Below are positions 17,412 to 26,739 of a DNA stretch of 64,000 nucleotides, in pieces. The notes under the pieces are model-generated. The model was not told where the DNA came from, ran no database searches, and saw only the letters and a program-made list of their open reading frames with translations. Both the position numbers and the translations under genes were made by a program. Source of the DNA: an uncultured Bacteroidales bacterium (GTDB lineage: Bacteria > Bacteroidota > Bacteroidia > Bacteroidales > UBA932); the NCBI GenBank assembly GCA_902491795.1, contig CABUIX010000001.1:41627-105626 (forward strand). The letters are read 5' to 3'. Positions within the stretch are counted from its first letter, which is position 1, and each line of letters begins with the position of its first letter.

Positions 17412-19772
17412 ATGAACAATCGCAAATACAGCACTCTACTGGCCGTCCTTGCCATAGCGGCCCTGTCTTCCTGCACCAAGCAGAACTTCGGCAATCCCGG
17501 AGAGATTACCGTGGAGACTTCCGGATCAATGGACATCCTGTGCTTCACAGGCACGGAACAGTCCGGGGGCCCGGCCGGTCTGCAGTCAACAAAGGCCCTG
17601 ATTTCATCAACATCATCCGAAACCATGGAGGCCAATTTCGTCAGAATCGACGACGTCAACGCCTTCAGCGCCCCGGAAACGGCATACCCCCGACTGTCGG
17701 AAGCTTATGTCACGGAAGCTACGATTTTCGCTCCCTCAAGTTTGTCAGGAGCCATGCCTCTGCGCAACACTGTATTTGAGCCGGAGCAGCATTACCGCTA
17801 CGAAATAGCGTCAGCAACCACCGACACCACATTCTACAAGACAAGGATGGTGGGGTGGTATCCGCGCACCTGCGTACTGGGCAGAGACCAGGAAGGACAG
17901 GCTGCAACTGCCGGCTTCGACCAGTTCCCGTCGTTCTGGAATGACGGGACATCCACCGGAATTACTTTCGGAGGGATGCTTGACGGTCAGACCGACATCA
18001 TGGTCAGCAACATGAGGGAGGGAATGCACCAGAGCAACGCATATCACGAAGGCCAAAGCGGAGCGGCAGCCCCTTTCGGATCTTCCAATTTTTTCACTTT
18101 CAGGCACTATCTGACTGCAGTCAGACTCTATCTGCAATGCAGCAGCAGCGATCTGTCCCTGGTATCATGGGGAAAGATTGAAAACGTGATATTTCCGGAC
18201 CAGCCGACAAGCGTCACTATAAGACTTCCGGAAGAACCCGGTGAAACCTTCGGAGAGCCGGTAGAAGATTCCTGGGCCGATCCAAAGGACCTGGGGATAA
18301 TAACTTCCGCAATGACGGACGGTGCGGAGACGGTCAGCTACCCGTTCGCCCTTGTTGACAAAGTTGACGATTCCATTCAGGGGAAAATCTACCTTGGATA
18401 CATGATGGTCCAGCCGGACCGTCCGACAGCTTTCGAAATTCACACAGATGAAGGTGTCTATCGGCTGGAGATTCCTCTTGAATATGCAGCATCCGACGGA
18501 AAGGCCCGTACGCTGCTTGAAGCAGGGAAGATATACAACCTGAACATAAATATAAGTACTGACGGGAGACTGTCAGTTTTCGTAGGGAACGATGATGAGG
18601 TGAAATTCAGGGACCTTTCTCCCTGGAACGTGACGGAAGGGAGATATCAGACAGCAAACACATACCTGATCAACACCTCAGAAGACACCGGTGCCGACGG
18701 ACAACCCGTATACAGGGGTTATTTCTTCAATGCCATGCAGGTCGGCAACGGGGATAAAGGAAAGCTGAATGTTGCCAACAGGCAACTGTATCCTGCGGAC
18801 GGCACGCGGATCCACCCGGTTTCGGCCAGCATACTTTACCAGACCCAGCTCAACACAGTCAGGAATGTGGAGCTGGTCGACGGACACGTGAGGTTCATAC
18901 TGAACGAAAAATGCTATGACCAGAATGACCCTCTTCAGGCAAATGCCGTGATTGCCGTCCATGACGAGGAGGGGAACATCCTGTGGTCCTGGCTCATCTG
19001 GGTCACCAGGGAAGCAAAGGCCGTGGACTTCCCCGACGGAGGATTCTCGATGCTCAACATGAACCTTGGAGCCAATACCGCCGGTCCGGTGAACGGAGAT
19101 CCCCTCCCCACATACGGTCTGTACTACCAATGGGGACGCAAAGATCCTTCTCCCAGACCTCCCAGCTACAACTTTGACATGCGCAGCATGGAAACAATCC
19201 AGTTCTTCGGCCCCAACGGCGAACCGGTCAACTATGTGTCGGAGTTCTCCTCGGACGAAAACACCATCGAGGACAGTGCCCGCAATCCCCTGCTTATAAT
19301 GGACCAGAACATACAGGGACCGAACTACGCATACGACTGGCTATACTATGAAATCGACCAGTTGTGGGGCGAATCGACAAAGACGATCTATGATCCGTGC
19401 CCATATGGCTACAAGGTTGCGGACGATGAAATCGAAAGGCTTTTCATCGCGGCACAAAACAGCTCACAGGCCGTGACCTATCAGAACCAGACCATTGGCA
19501 GAAACATTCCAGCAGGCACACTAGGTTCCAGTGAAGCGGTCTTCTTCCCCTTCGCGGGAAGAAAAGGATATGCCGCCGGAGTCCCGGACAAGGGGCATCC
19601 GTGGATGGAAGTAGGAAATTCGGGCGACTACCAGGACGCCAGAATCAGAGTCTCAGGACACCGCAGCTCAAGCGTGCTGAACGGGACAGGTGTTTCTGTC
19701 GGGCAGGAAGCCAACAGGACCAGCGCTGCTCCCGTACGCTGTGTACGCTATTCCGCAGAAAGCCTTGAATGA
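17412..19772 (+). CDS. Fimbrial tip-adhesin-like lipoprotein with one C-terminal repeat module
   Basis: This 786-residue lipoprotein (lipobox LSSC, Cys21) has a fimbrillin-like N-terminal half (KTRMVGWYPR, DIMVSNM, FRHYLTAVRLYL) and a single C-terminal copy of the module found twice in the preceding gene. The module runs NTYLIN, WSWLIW (about residue 525), MNLGA, YYQWGRKDPS (about 571), YDPCPYGYKV (about 659) and PVRCVRY at the end. It is the last gene of the operon and begins 20 bases after its neighbour. It is probably a second or alternative tip subunit; ligand unknown. Confidence 0.75.
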   Translation: MNNRKYSTLLAVLAIAALSSCTKQNFGNPGEITVETSGSMDILCFTGTEQSGGPAGLQSTKALISSTSSETMEANFVRIDDVNAFSAPETAYPRLSEAYVTEATIFAPSSLSGAMPLRNTVFEPEQHYRYEIASATTDTTFYKTRMVGWYPRTCVLGRDQEGQAATAGFDQFPSFWNDGTSTGITFGGMLDGQTDIMVSNMREGMHQSNAYHEGQSGAAAPFGSSNFFTFRHYLTAVRLYLQCSSSDLSLVSWGKIENVIFPDQPTSVTIRLPEEPGETFGEPVEDSWADPKDLGIITSAMTDGAETVSYPFALVDKVDDSIQGKIYLGYMMVQPDRPTAFEIHTDEGVYRLEIPLEYAASDGKARTLLEAGKIYNLNINISTDGRLSVFVGNDDEVKFRDLSPWNVTEGRYQTANTYLINTSEDTGADGQPVYRGYFFNAMQVGNGDKGKLNVANRQLYPADGTRIHPVSASILYQTQLNTVRNVELVDGHVRFILNEKCYDQNDPLQANAVIAVHDEEGNILWSWLIWVTREAKAVDFPDGGFSMLNMNLGANTAGPVNGDPLPTYGLYYQWGRKDPSPRPPSYNFDMRSMETIQFFGPNGEPVNYVSEFSSDENTIEDSARNPLLIMDQNIQGPNYAYDWLYYEIDQLWGESTKTIYDPCPYGYKVADDEIERLFIAAQNSSQAVTYQNQTIGRNIPAGTLGSSEAVFFPFAGRKGYAAGVPDKGHPWMEVGNSGDYQDARIRVSGHRSSSVLNGTGVSVGQEANRTSAAPVRCVRYSAESLE

Positions 19773-19869
19773 CCCGTGACAGCACCAAAAATGCCCGAAA
19801 CCTCACGGCTCCGGACATTACCAATAAAACAACCAATTATATGAAAATCCTTTTTGAAAAAGTTATCTT

Positions 19870-21243
19870 CTAATGCTGCCCCACGGGGATGCGCTGCCCT
19901 TCGCCGACCGAGGGACGTGAAAGCTTGCGGTAAATCCAGGTCATCGCAGGGACGAGGAACACACAGGCAGCCATCCATGCCATAGGGTCACCAAGGCAAA
20001 CGCCCTTGAACTGCAGCGAAGGCACAAGCCACAGGCTTGCGGCAATTCGTGCAAACATCTCGAACACTCCAGACATCATGGCCAGGCGCGTGAAGCCGAG
20101 CCCCTGAATGGAGTAGCGCAGCACGCAAAGCGTTCCGAGGAAAATCCAGAAGGGGCTTGAAGTGTGAAGGAACATCACTGACTTCTCCACTATCTCAGTC
20201 TCGGACGCATCGACGAACATCTTCGTGAGGCCGTCGGCAAAAGTGAACATCACGGCATTGCCAAGAATCACATATACCGCAATCATGCCCAAAGCCGAAT
20301 ACAGGCCTCTGCGTATTCTCTGTATCTCACCTGCACCGAAATTCTGCCCGCAATATGTCGCCATCGCGACTCCAAGATTCTCGCACGGGCTGATGAAGAA
20401 CATCTTGATCCTCATCGCCACGGTAAACGCCGTCACTGAGGCAGTGCCAAGAGCATTGTTGGCACTCTGGAGCATGATGCTTCCTATCGCGGTAATCGAA
20501 AACTGCAGTCCCATCGGCACGCCTATGGAAAGCAGGTGCTTCTGATACTCCCAGCCTGCTCTCTTCTCCTCTTCAGACTCGCAATGCAGTATGCTGAAAT
20601 GCCTGTACATATAAATGTAGCACAGCAGTGCGGATATTGCCTGCGAAATGACAGTGGCAACTGCAGCACCGGCTGCACCCCAGCCAAACACCACGATGAA
20701 CAGCATGTCCAGCAACACGTTGAGAAACGCGGACAATATGAGGAAGCAGAACGGTGTCTTGCTGTCGCCCAATGCCCTTATGATGCTCGCAAGAAGATTG
20801 TATGCCATCGTGAACGGAATACCGAGGAAGGTAATCAGCAGATACAGATAGGCGTCATGAAAAATCACGTCCGGAGTCTGCATCCAAAAAAGTATATTGT
20901 GGCATAGAAATGCTGTTGCCACGGCAACAGCAAGCGAAATCGCGACACTTACCCGAAAGCTCGCGGAAACGTAGCGGCGAAGACTGCTGTAGTCCTTTGC
21001 ACCAAAACTCTGGGCTATCGGAATCCCGAAACCGCCGGTGCATCCGTTACAGAAACCAAGAATCAGAAATATTACCGAAGAACCTGCGCCGACGGCGGCA
21101 AGGGCGTTCACTCCTACGAAATGCCCTACGATAACTGCATCTATAAGGTTATATCCCTGCTGCAGGATACTTCCAAGTATCAGCGGCCACGCAAATCCAA
21201 GAATCAAGCGGGAAGGATTCCCGACCGTCATGTTCTTAATCAT
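19870..21243 (-). CDS. MATE family multidrug/sodium antiporter
   Basis: This 457-residue polytopic protein has about 12 hydrophobic segments in two related halves, each opening with a MATE-type stretch: RLILGFAWPLILGSILQQGYN in half one, SIGVPMGLQF in half two. GACIPIAQ-like and CGQNFGAGE motifs mark the N-lobe and mid-region. The family exports cationic drugs or metabolites using proton or sodium gradients; the substrate here is unknown. I chose the ATG at 21243 over a TTG at 21249. It is convergent with the fimbrial operon, and a -7 box TATATTTG lies at 21322-21329 upstream. Confidence 0.9.
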   Translation of the reverse strand: MIKNMTVGNPSRLILGFAWPLILGSILQQGYNLIDAVIVGHFVGVNALAAVGAGSSVIFLILGFCNGCTGGFGIPIAQSFGAKDYSSLRRYVSASFRVSVAISLAVAVATAFLCHNILFWMQTPDVIFHDAYLYLLITFLGIPFTMAYNLLASIIRALGDSKTPFCFLILSAFLNVLLDMLFIVVFGWGAAGAAVATVISQAISALLCYIYMYRHFSILHCESEEEKRAGWEYQKHLLSIGVPMGLQFSITAIGSIMLQSANNALGTASVTAFTVAMRIKMFFISPCENLGVAMATYCGQNFGAGEIQRIRRGLYSALGMIAVYVILGNAVMFTFADGLTKMFVDASETEIVEKSVMFLHTSSPFWIFLGTLCVLRYSIQGLGFTRLAMMSGVFEMFARIAASLWLVPSLQFKGVCLGDPMAWMAACVFLVPAMTWIYRKLSRPSVGEGQRIPVGQH

Positions 21244-21321
21244 AGCCAAAATACGTCAGTCCAACCAACAAACGACTGACCTTCAAACAAATAAAAACTA
21301 CTAACTAACCTTTTGTCGCTG

Positions 21322-21329
21322 CAAATATA
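21322..21329 (-). promoter_or_regulatory. -7 box upstream of the MATE gene
   Basis: On the minus strand TATATTTG matches the Bacteroidetes -7 consensus, 79 bases before the ATG. No good -33 TTTG is seen in the A/T-rich stretch upstream. Confidence 0.45.
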
Positions 21330-21462
21330 ATCATTTTTTAAAATATTTAATAATTCTTGAAAATCTTTTTTGACGAATTTTCACATTCTCGGTCCGAACG
21401 TGCGGAAAGACTGCGGACACCTCCGGAATCAACCGGGCCTTTCGGCCTGGGTGCCAGACGCT

Positions 21463-21518
21463 TTGTGTAAAAAAATGGAACGTTGTGTAAGAAAATGGAA
21501 AAATTTTCCCTATCTTTG
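21463..21518 (+). promoter_or_regulatory. dcw promoter with 10-bp-phased direct repeats (putative MraZ boxes)
   Basis: The -7 box TATCTTTG lies at 21511-21518, 24 bases before mraZ. Just upstream, TTGTGTAA (21463, 21483) and AAATGGAA (21473, 21493) alternate every 10 bases, making two near-identical 20-base repeats. MraZ in other bacteria binds short direct repeats at 10-bp phasing in its own promoter, so this is a likely autoregulatory operator; the sequence itself differs from the known TGGG boxes. Confidence 0.55.
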
Positions 21519-21541
21519 GCGTTGCGTATAAGAAAAAGACA

Positions 21542-21994
21542 ATGGTCACTTTCATAGGAGAATATTCAGCCCGCCTGGACGACAAGGGAAGACTTGTGTT
21601 TCCCGCGCCGCTCAAGGCGTCCTTGCCTCCAGGAAGCGACATGAGGTTCGTCGTGAAAAAGGATCTCTTTGAACCCTGCCTGCAGATGTACACTCTCGAA
21701 GAGTGGACAAGGCAGTCAGAAAAAGTAAAGGATTCCCTCGATTTGACCTTCAACAGAAAACACGCAACATTCTGGAGAGAATACATGCGCGACAGGGACA
21801 TTGTCGAACCCGACACAAGGTTCGGCAGAATCTCGATAAGCCGCAGACTCCTTGACAGCATAGGTGTAGGCAAAGAAGTGGTTTTCTCCGGCAATGACTT
21901 CAGGATTGAAATTTGGGCAAAGGAGAAATTCGAGGAATCCAGAATTTCAAACGAAGAAATCATTGCCATTGCGGAAAGCCTCTCGCAAAAGTAG
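21542..21994 (+). CDS. mraZ: Transcriptional regulator / cell division protein MraZ
   Basis: This 150-residue protein has two SpoVT-AbrB-like MraZ repeats: the first starts FIGEYSARLDDKGRLVFPA, and the second contains RDIVEPDTRFGRISI with the terminal strand GNDFRIEIW. MraZ is a DNA-binding ring protein that represses the dcw operon. It heads the cluster, as is usual, 11 bases before rsmH. Length and motifs are normal for Bacteroidetes. Confidence 0.95.
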   Translation: MVTFIGEYSARLDDKGRLVFPAPLKASLPPGSDMRFVVKKDLFEPCLQMYTLEEWTRQSEKVKDSLDLTFNRKHATFWREYMRDRDIVEPDTRFGRISISRRLLDSIGVGKEVVFSGNDFRIEIWAKEKFEESRISNEEIIAIAESLSQK

Positions 21995-22004
21995 AGACTT
22001 CGCA

Positions 22005-23009
22005 ATGACCGAATATCATAACCCAGTATTGCTGCGTCCCAGCGTGGATGCCGTCGTCAAGAACCCCGACGGCTGCTATGCCGATGCCACTTTCGGAGGC
22101 GGAGGGCACAGCCGTGAAATACTATCGAGACTCTCTCCTGAAGGCAGGCTCATAGCCTTTGACAGAGATTCGGATGCCCTGGCCCAGGCCCCGGATGACC
22201 CGCGCCTGATCCTCGTTCACAACAACTTCAGATTCATACATAATTATATCATGCTGCTGGCTTCGGGAGAGGCCGGCAACGATACCGTGAAGACTACAGG
22301 CAATGCGCCCCGCACTGCATTGCCGGAAATTGCAGGAGGAATCGACGGAGTGCTGGCTGACCTTGGAGTCAGTTCGCATCAGTTCGACACTGCGGAGAGA
22401 GGATTCTCCTTCCGATACGACTCCCCTCTGGACATGCGGATGAACGCGCAGGGCGGCAGAACAGCCGCTGACATTGTAAATTCTTATACGCAAGAAGAAT
22501 TGGAAAAGGTTCTCAGGCTCTACGGAGAGGTTGACAACGCCTCCAGGATCTCGCAGCTGATAACAGAAGCGAGACTCAAGGCGCCGATTCTTACTACCGG
22601 TGACCTCGACAAGGCGATTGCCTCCGCCCTGCCCTCATTCGCCCAACACAAGCAGCTTGCCCGCATTTACCAGGCTTTCAGGATTGAAGTAAACGACGAG
22701 ATGAGGTCGCTGGAAAAATTCCTTCAGGAAGCGGCCGAATCGCTGAAACCGGGAGGGAGGCTCGCAGTGATCACCTATCACTCAATCGAAGACCGCATGG
22801 TCAAGAACTTCATAAAGACCGGGAACATTGAAGGCCTGGAGCACAAGGACGCGTTCGGGCGGACATGCGCCCCGCTCGCGGCCGTGAACAGAAAACCGAT
22901 TGTACCCGAGGAAGAAGAGATTGCGGCGAACACTAGGGCGAGGAGCGCCAAGCTGAGGGTCGCGGAAAAAGTTGGCGCAGGAAAAGACAAGGGAGGCAGG
23001 GAAATATGA
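22005..23009 (+). CDS. rsmH: 16S rRNA (cytosine(1402)-N4)-methyltransferase
   Basis: This 334-residue protein methylates N4 of C1402 in 16S rRNA. It shows the SAM-binding DATFGGGGHS near residue 25, the family segment DGVLADLGVSSHQFD, RGFSFRYDSPLDMRM and the late ITYHSIEDRMVKNF. The open frame reaches back to 21894 inside mraZ, but homology begins at the ATG at 22005 (MTEYHNPVLL), which I use. The stop overlaps ftsL by ATGA. Confidence 0.96.
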   Translation: MTEYHNPVLLRPSVDAVVKNPDGCYADATFGGGGHSREILSRLSPEGRLIAFDRDSDALAQAPDDPRLILVHNNFRFIHNYIMLLASGEAGNDTVKTTGNAPRTALPEIAGGIDGVLADLGVSSHQFDTAERGFSFRYDSPLDMRMNAQGGRTAADIVNSYTQEELEKVLRLYGEVDNASRISQLITEARLKAPILTTGDLDKAIASALPSFAQHKQLARIYQAFRIEVNDEMRSLEKFLQEAAESLKPGGRLAVITYHSIEDRMVKNFIKTGNIEGLEHKDAFGRTCAPLAAVNRKPIVPEEEEIAANTRARSAKLRVAEKVGAGKDKGGREI

Positions 23010-23350
23010 CTTCGTGGAAATTTTCAGATCTGCTCCGCCTCCTGCGCAACAGCTTCATAGCCGTGCTCAAAGGAGAGTTCCTGCTCAGGCTCAACGTCGG
23101 CAGGTACTTCGTCCACGTCATGTACACCTTCCTGCTCATAGCCATAGTGATATGGCTGAGCCTCATGACCGAAAGCACGATGGCGAAGGTTGAGAGCAAC
23201 AAGGCCGTACTCAAGGAGCTGGAGATAGAGAATGCCGAGCTGACCTACGAGGCGGCAAAGGCGGAAAGAAGGACAACAGTAGAGGCCAGGCTCAAAGCGC
23301 TGGGCTCGGGAGTCACTGAACCGGAGAAGCCGGCAGTGAGACTTCATTGA
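23006..23350 (+). CDS. ftsL: Cell division protein FtsL-like
   Basis: This small 114-residue bitopic protein has one transmembrane segment (about residues 38-55, VMYTFLLIAIVIWLSL) and a periplasmic coiled-coil-like stretch (ESNKAVLKELEIENAELTYEAAKAE). Sequence conservation of FtsL is weak; the identification rests on size, topology and location between rsmH and ftsI. FtsL joins FtsQ and FtsB in activating septal synthesis. It overlaps rsmH by four bases. Confidence 0.85.
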   Translation: MTSWKFSDLLRLLRNSFIAVLKGEFLLRLNVGRYFVHVMYTFLLIAIVIWLSLMTESTMAKVESNKAVLKELEIENAELTYEAAKAERRTTVEARLKALGSGVTEPEKPAVRLH

Positions 23351-23365
23351 CAAATACAGAAGAAT

Positions 23366-25258
23366 ATGCCGGACATCAACAATGCAATGCAGCCGAAGAA
23401 GAAAAGGGACAGGATAGGGGTAATACTCTATCTTGCATACTTCGTGATGCTGATCGGAGCGCTCCTGATAGTCCTGCGCATAATCTGGATACAGGTAATA
23501 TTCCAGCCGCAGCCGGAAATCGCCGCAAAACTCACTCCGTCAGTCACCATGAGGACAATCGAACCCCAGCGCGGACGCATACTCGACTGCAACGGACGGC
23601 TGCTCGCGATCTCATGCCCTGAATACCAGTTCTACATGGACTGCACAATCCTGAAGGACGAAAACACTCCCGAGGAAGAGAAAGAATGGCTTGCAAAGGC
23701 CCGTGAACTTTCAAGAGGCCTCGCCAAGGAATTTCCCGAAATGACGGCGGACCAGTTCTACAGGCTGATCGTGACGAACCGCAATGACGAGAACAAGCCC
23801 GGAAGGAAATATGTGAAGATCGGGCATCCGGTGGACCGGACAGCATACAACCGCATACTCCAGCTTCCGCTCTTCAATGAGGGGCGCTACAGGAGCGGAG
23901 TGCAGTTTGAGCAGGAAAACATCAGGGAATACCCCTACGGCGAACTCGCAAGAAGAACAATAGGATTCGTGCGCAACAACAAGTCTCCGGTCAAGAACAC
24001 CCACATAGGACTCGAAGGCAAGTTCGACTATGAGCTTCACGGCCAGGAAGGACGCGAATATCTGAGGGAAACTGACGAAGGCACAATACGCAACAGCGAC
24101 AGCACAATAGTGAAGGCCGTCGACGGGAACGACCTGCGCTGCACCATCAACATCGACTACCAGGAAATCGCCGACCAGGCACTGAGGCAGCAGATTGAAC
24201 CGGAAGAAGCCCTGGAGGGGGCATGTCTCGTGCTCATGGAAACAAAGACTGGTGCAATACGAGCAATGGTGAACCTTCTGCGCAGCGGCGACGAGCACAC
24301 GGGAGAATTCGCCGAGATACAGAATCTTGCGATCGGACGCAAGAACGAACCGGGATCGGTATTCAAGACAGTGACGCTCACGTCGCTACTGAACGACGGC
24401 TACGTAAAGAGTCTGGAGGAAACGCTCCCGGCAACCGACGGCCATGTGGACGGAACCTCAATCACCGACAGCCACATTCCGGACTATGCGCGCCAGCACA
24501 ACACCGACAAGATCTCAATAATCGACGGATTCAAGATATCCTCCAACTACATGTTCGCAAAACTCGCCGTGGACAACTATGCCAAGAACAGCCACGGAGA
24601 CCGCACCGGGCAGTTCCTCTCGAACCTCTATACCTACAAGCTCGGCGACGCGTTCGACTTCGACCTTGACGGAATGCTCACGCCCACAATCCCCAGTCCG
24701 GAAACGCGATACTGGACAGATACAGACCTCGGCTCAATCGCCTACGGCTACAGCACCAGCATGACTCCCATGCATATTCTCACATTCTACAACGCGCTTG
24801 CGAACAAGGGGAAAATGATGAAGCCCTACCTGGTGGAGGATATCGAGTCAGACGGCAGGACAATAAGGAAGAGAGGACCCGCCACCCTCAACTCGGCCAT
24901 CTGCTCAAGGGCAGTCGCTGACACGGTGACAAGAGCGCTCAAGGCCGTGACCGAGGAAGGCACCGCACGCAGGCTTCGCGGAGCCAAGTGCGCCGTGGCT
25001 GGAAAGACAGGAACATCTTTCGGCACCTTCGACAACGGCCAGTATTCCGATGAACTCGGCCGCCGCAAATATCAGGGGACCTTCGTAGGGTTTTTCCCGG
25101 CAGACAACCCCAAATACACAATAATCTGCACCGTATACTCGAAACCAACTTCAAGGAGCTTCCAGGGAGGAGGAATTCCTGCTGCGGCAATCAGGACGGT
25201 GATCGACAAACTGTACAACATAGACCTCGACCTTTCGGAAAACGCTGACAACAAATGA
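23366..25258 (+). CDS. ftsI: Septal peptidoglycan transpeptidase FtsI (PBP3-type)
   Basis: This 630-residue class B penicillin-binding protein has a cytoplasmic tail, a transmembrane helix at about residues 20-43, a dimerisation domain beginning near ERGRILD-like EPQRGRILD, and a C-terminal transpeptidase domain. Catalytic motifs are S331-V-F-K334, S392-S-N394 region (SSN) and K547-T-G-T. I see no PASTA repeats at the C-terminus. It cross-links septal peptidoglycan with FtsW. The last codon overlaps the murE start (ATGA). Confidence 0.95.
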   Translation: MPDINNAMQPKKKRDRIGVILYLAYFVMLIGALLIVLRIIWIQVIFQPQPEIAAKLTPSVTMRTIEPQRGRILDCNGRLLAISCPEYQFYMDCTILKDENTPEEEKEWLAKARELSRGLAKEFPEMTADQFYRLIVTNRNDENKPGRKYVKIGHPVDRTAYNRILQLPLFNEGRYRSGVQFEQENIREYPYGELARRTIGFVRNNKSPVKNTHIGLEGKFDYELHGQEGREYLRETDEGTIRNSDSTIVKAVDGNDLRCTINIDYQEIADQALRQQIEPEEALEGACLVLMETKTGAIRAMVNLLRSGDEHTGEFAEIQNLAIGRKNEPGSVFKTVTLTSLLNDGYVKSLEETLPATDGHVDGTSITDSHIPDYARQHNTDKISIIDGFKISSNYMFAKLAVDNYAKNSHGDRTGQFLSNLYTYKLGDAFDFDLDGMLTPTIPSPETRYWTDTDLGSIAYGYSTSMTPMHILTFYNALANKGKMMKPYLVEDIESDGRTIRKRGPATLNSAICSRAVADTVTRALKAVTEEGTARRLRGAKCAVAGKTGTSFGTFDNGQYSDELGRRKYQGTFVGFFPADNPKYTIICTVYSKPTSRSFQGGGIPAAAIRTVIDKLYNIDLDLSENADNK

Positions 25259-26739
25259 AACTTGAGAACATAATAAAGAACTGCGGTGTCACTGAACTGC
25301 TGGGCTCAGCCGCGACGGAAATCACTTCCGTGACCAACGACTCCCGGAAAGCGGTTCCGGGATGCCTGTTCATTGCCGTGAACGGGTGCGGCAACGACGG
25401 CAGGGCCTACATTGCCGCCGCTGCGGCAGCCGGAGCCTCCGCGATAATGTTCGAGAAGCCGGAAGACCCGGGCTCTCCCGAAGCCATGGCAATCGGATCA
25501 CTGCAGCAGAATGTTGTCAGAATCATCGTTGAAGACAGCAGAAAGGCAGTTGCGGCAGCTGCTGACAACTTCTACGGACATCCCAGCGGCAAACTCTGCC
25601 TTGTCGGAGTCACCGGCACCAACGGGAAGACAACAGTCGCGACCCTGCTTTACGAGATGTTCCGTAAACTCGGTCATGAATGCGGACTGATGTCCACGAT
25701 AGCAAACTACATAGGGCCAAGAAGACTGGAGACATCCAACACCACCTCGGACCCTGTAACCGTCAATTCCCTGCTCGCCGAAATGGTCGCAGCAGGATGC
25801 ACGCACTGCTTCATGGAAGTCAGCTCCATCGGGGTTGACCAGCACAGGATTGACGGTCTGGAATTCCGTGCCGGCATATTCACCAACCTGACCCATGACC
25901 ACCTCGACTATCACGGCACCTTCGCCGCATACCTGCGCTGCAAGCAGATGTTTTTCGACCAGCTGCCCAAGAGCGCATACGCCATAACAAACATCGACGA
26001 CAGGAACGGCAGGATAATGGTGCAGAACACCAGGGCAAAAGTCCTGACTTACTCCTGCCGCAGCCTTGCAGACCACAGTTGCAGGATCATCGAGGAGACG
26101 ATAGAAGGAATGCTCCTGAACATTGACGGCACTGAAGTTTGGACAATGCTGACCGGAGCTCACAATGCCTACAATCTTCTGGCGATATACACTGCAGCGA
26201 CAGCGCTCGGCACGCCTTCCGATAGCGCACTGCTGGCGATTTCCGGCCTAAAGCCCGTCAAGGGCAGGCTGGAGACCATCCCCGGCCCGGGAGGAATCAA
26301 TGTCGTGATAGACTATGCCCACACCCCCGATGCTCTCGAGAACGTTCTCAAGACCCTGAAGGATGTCGCTCCGGAAAAGCCGCTGTTCTGCGTTTTCGGA
26401 TGCGGAGGAGACAGGGACCGGACCAAGAGGCCGGAGATGGGGGCCGTAGCGGCGAAATATGCCGACAGGATTATCCTGACTTCCGACAACAGCCGGAGCG
26501 AGAGCACAGAAGAAATAATGGCGGAGATACGCGGAGGCATTCCGGAAAAGGACCTTGCCAAGACATTGAGCATATCCGACAGACGGGAGGCTATCCGCAC
26601 GGCAATCATGCTGGCAGCAGGAGGAGCGACAGTGCTGCTTGCGGGAAAAGGCCATGAAACCTACCAGATAATCGGCAGGCAGAAGAGTCATTTTGACGAA
26701 AGGGAAATAGTTGAAGAGATTTTCAAAAATTTGAAATAA
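25255..26739 (+). CDS. murE: UDP-MurNAc-tripeptide synthetase
   Basis: This 494-residue Mur ligase adds the third stem-peptide residue, expected to be meso-diaminopimelate in Bacteroidales. ATP site GVTGTNGKTT lies near residue 120, with the TTSDP substrate segment, the IDYAHTPDAL motif and the amino-acid-selecting motif DNSR (family form DNPR for diaminopimelate; the arginine is kept). Its stop abuts the mraY start directly (TAAATG). Confidence 0.95.
   Translation: MKLENIIKNCGVTELLGSAATEITSVTNDSRKAVPGCLFIAVNGCGNDGRAYIAAAAAAGASAIMFEKPEDPGSPEAMAIGSLQQNVVRIIVEDSRKAVAAAADNFYGHPSGKLCLVGVTGTNGKTTVATLLYEMFRKLGHECGLMSTIANYIGPRRLETSNTTSDPVTVNSLLAEMVAAGCTHCFMEVSSIGVDQHRIDGLEFRAGIFTNLTHDHLDYHGTFAAYLRCKQMFFDQLPKSAYAITNIDDRNGRIMVQNTRAKVLTYSCRSLADHSCRIIEETIEGMLLNIDGTEVWTMLTGAHNAYNLLAIYTAATALGTPSDSALLAISGLKPVKGRLETIPGPGGINVVIDYAHTPDALENVLKTLKDVAPEKPLFCVFGCGGDRDRTKRPEMGAVAAKYADRIILTSDNSRSESTEEIMAEIRGGIPEKDLAKTLSISDRREAIRTAIMLAAGGATVLLAGKGHETYQIIGRQKSHFDEREIVEEIFKNLK

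Noticed and set aside
19773..19869. Intergenic stretch between the fimbrial operon and the MATE gene
   Set aside because: Searched for a bidirectional terminator or small RNA; no convincing stem with T-run is visible.
21894..22004. Extended start of rsmH inside mraZ
   Set aside because: The extra 37 residues are mraZ out of frame; the conserved start MTEYHNPVLL is at 22005.
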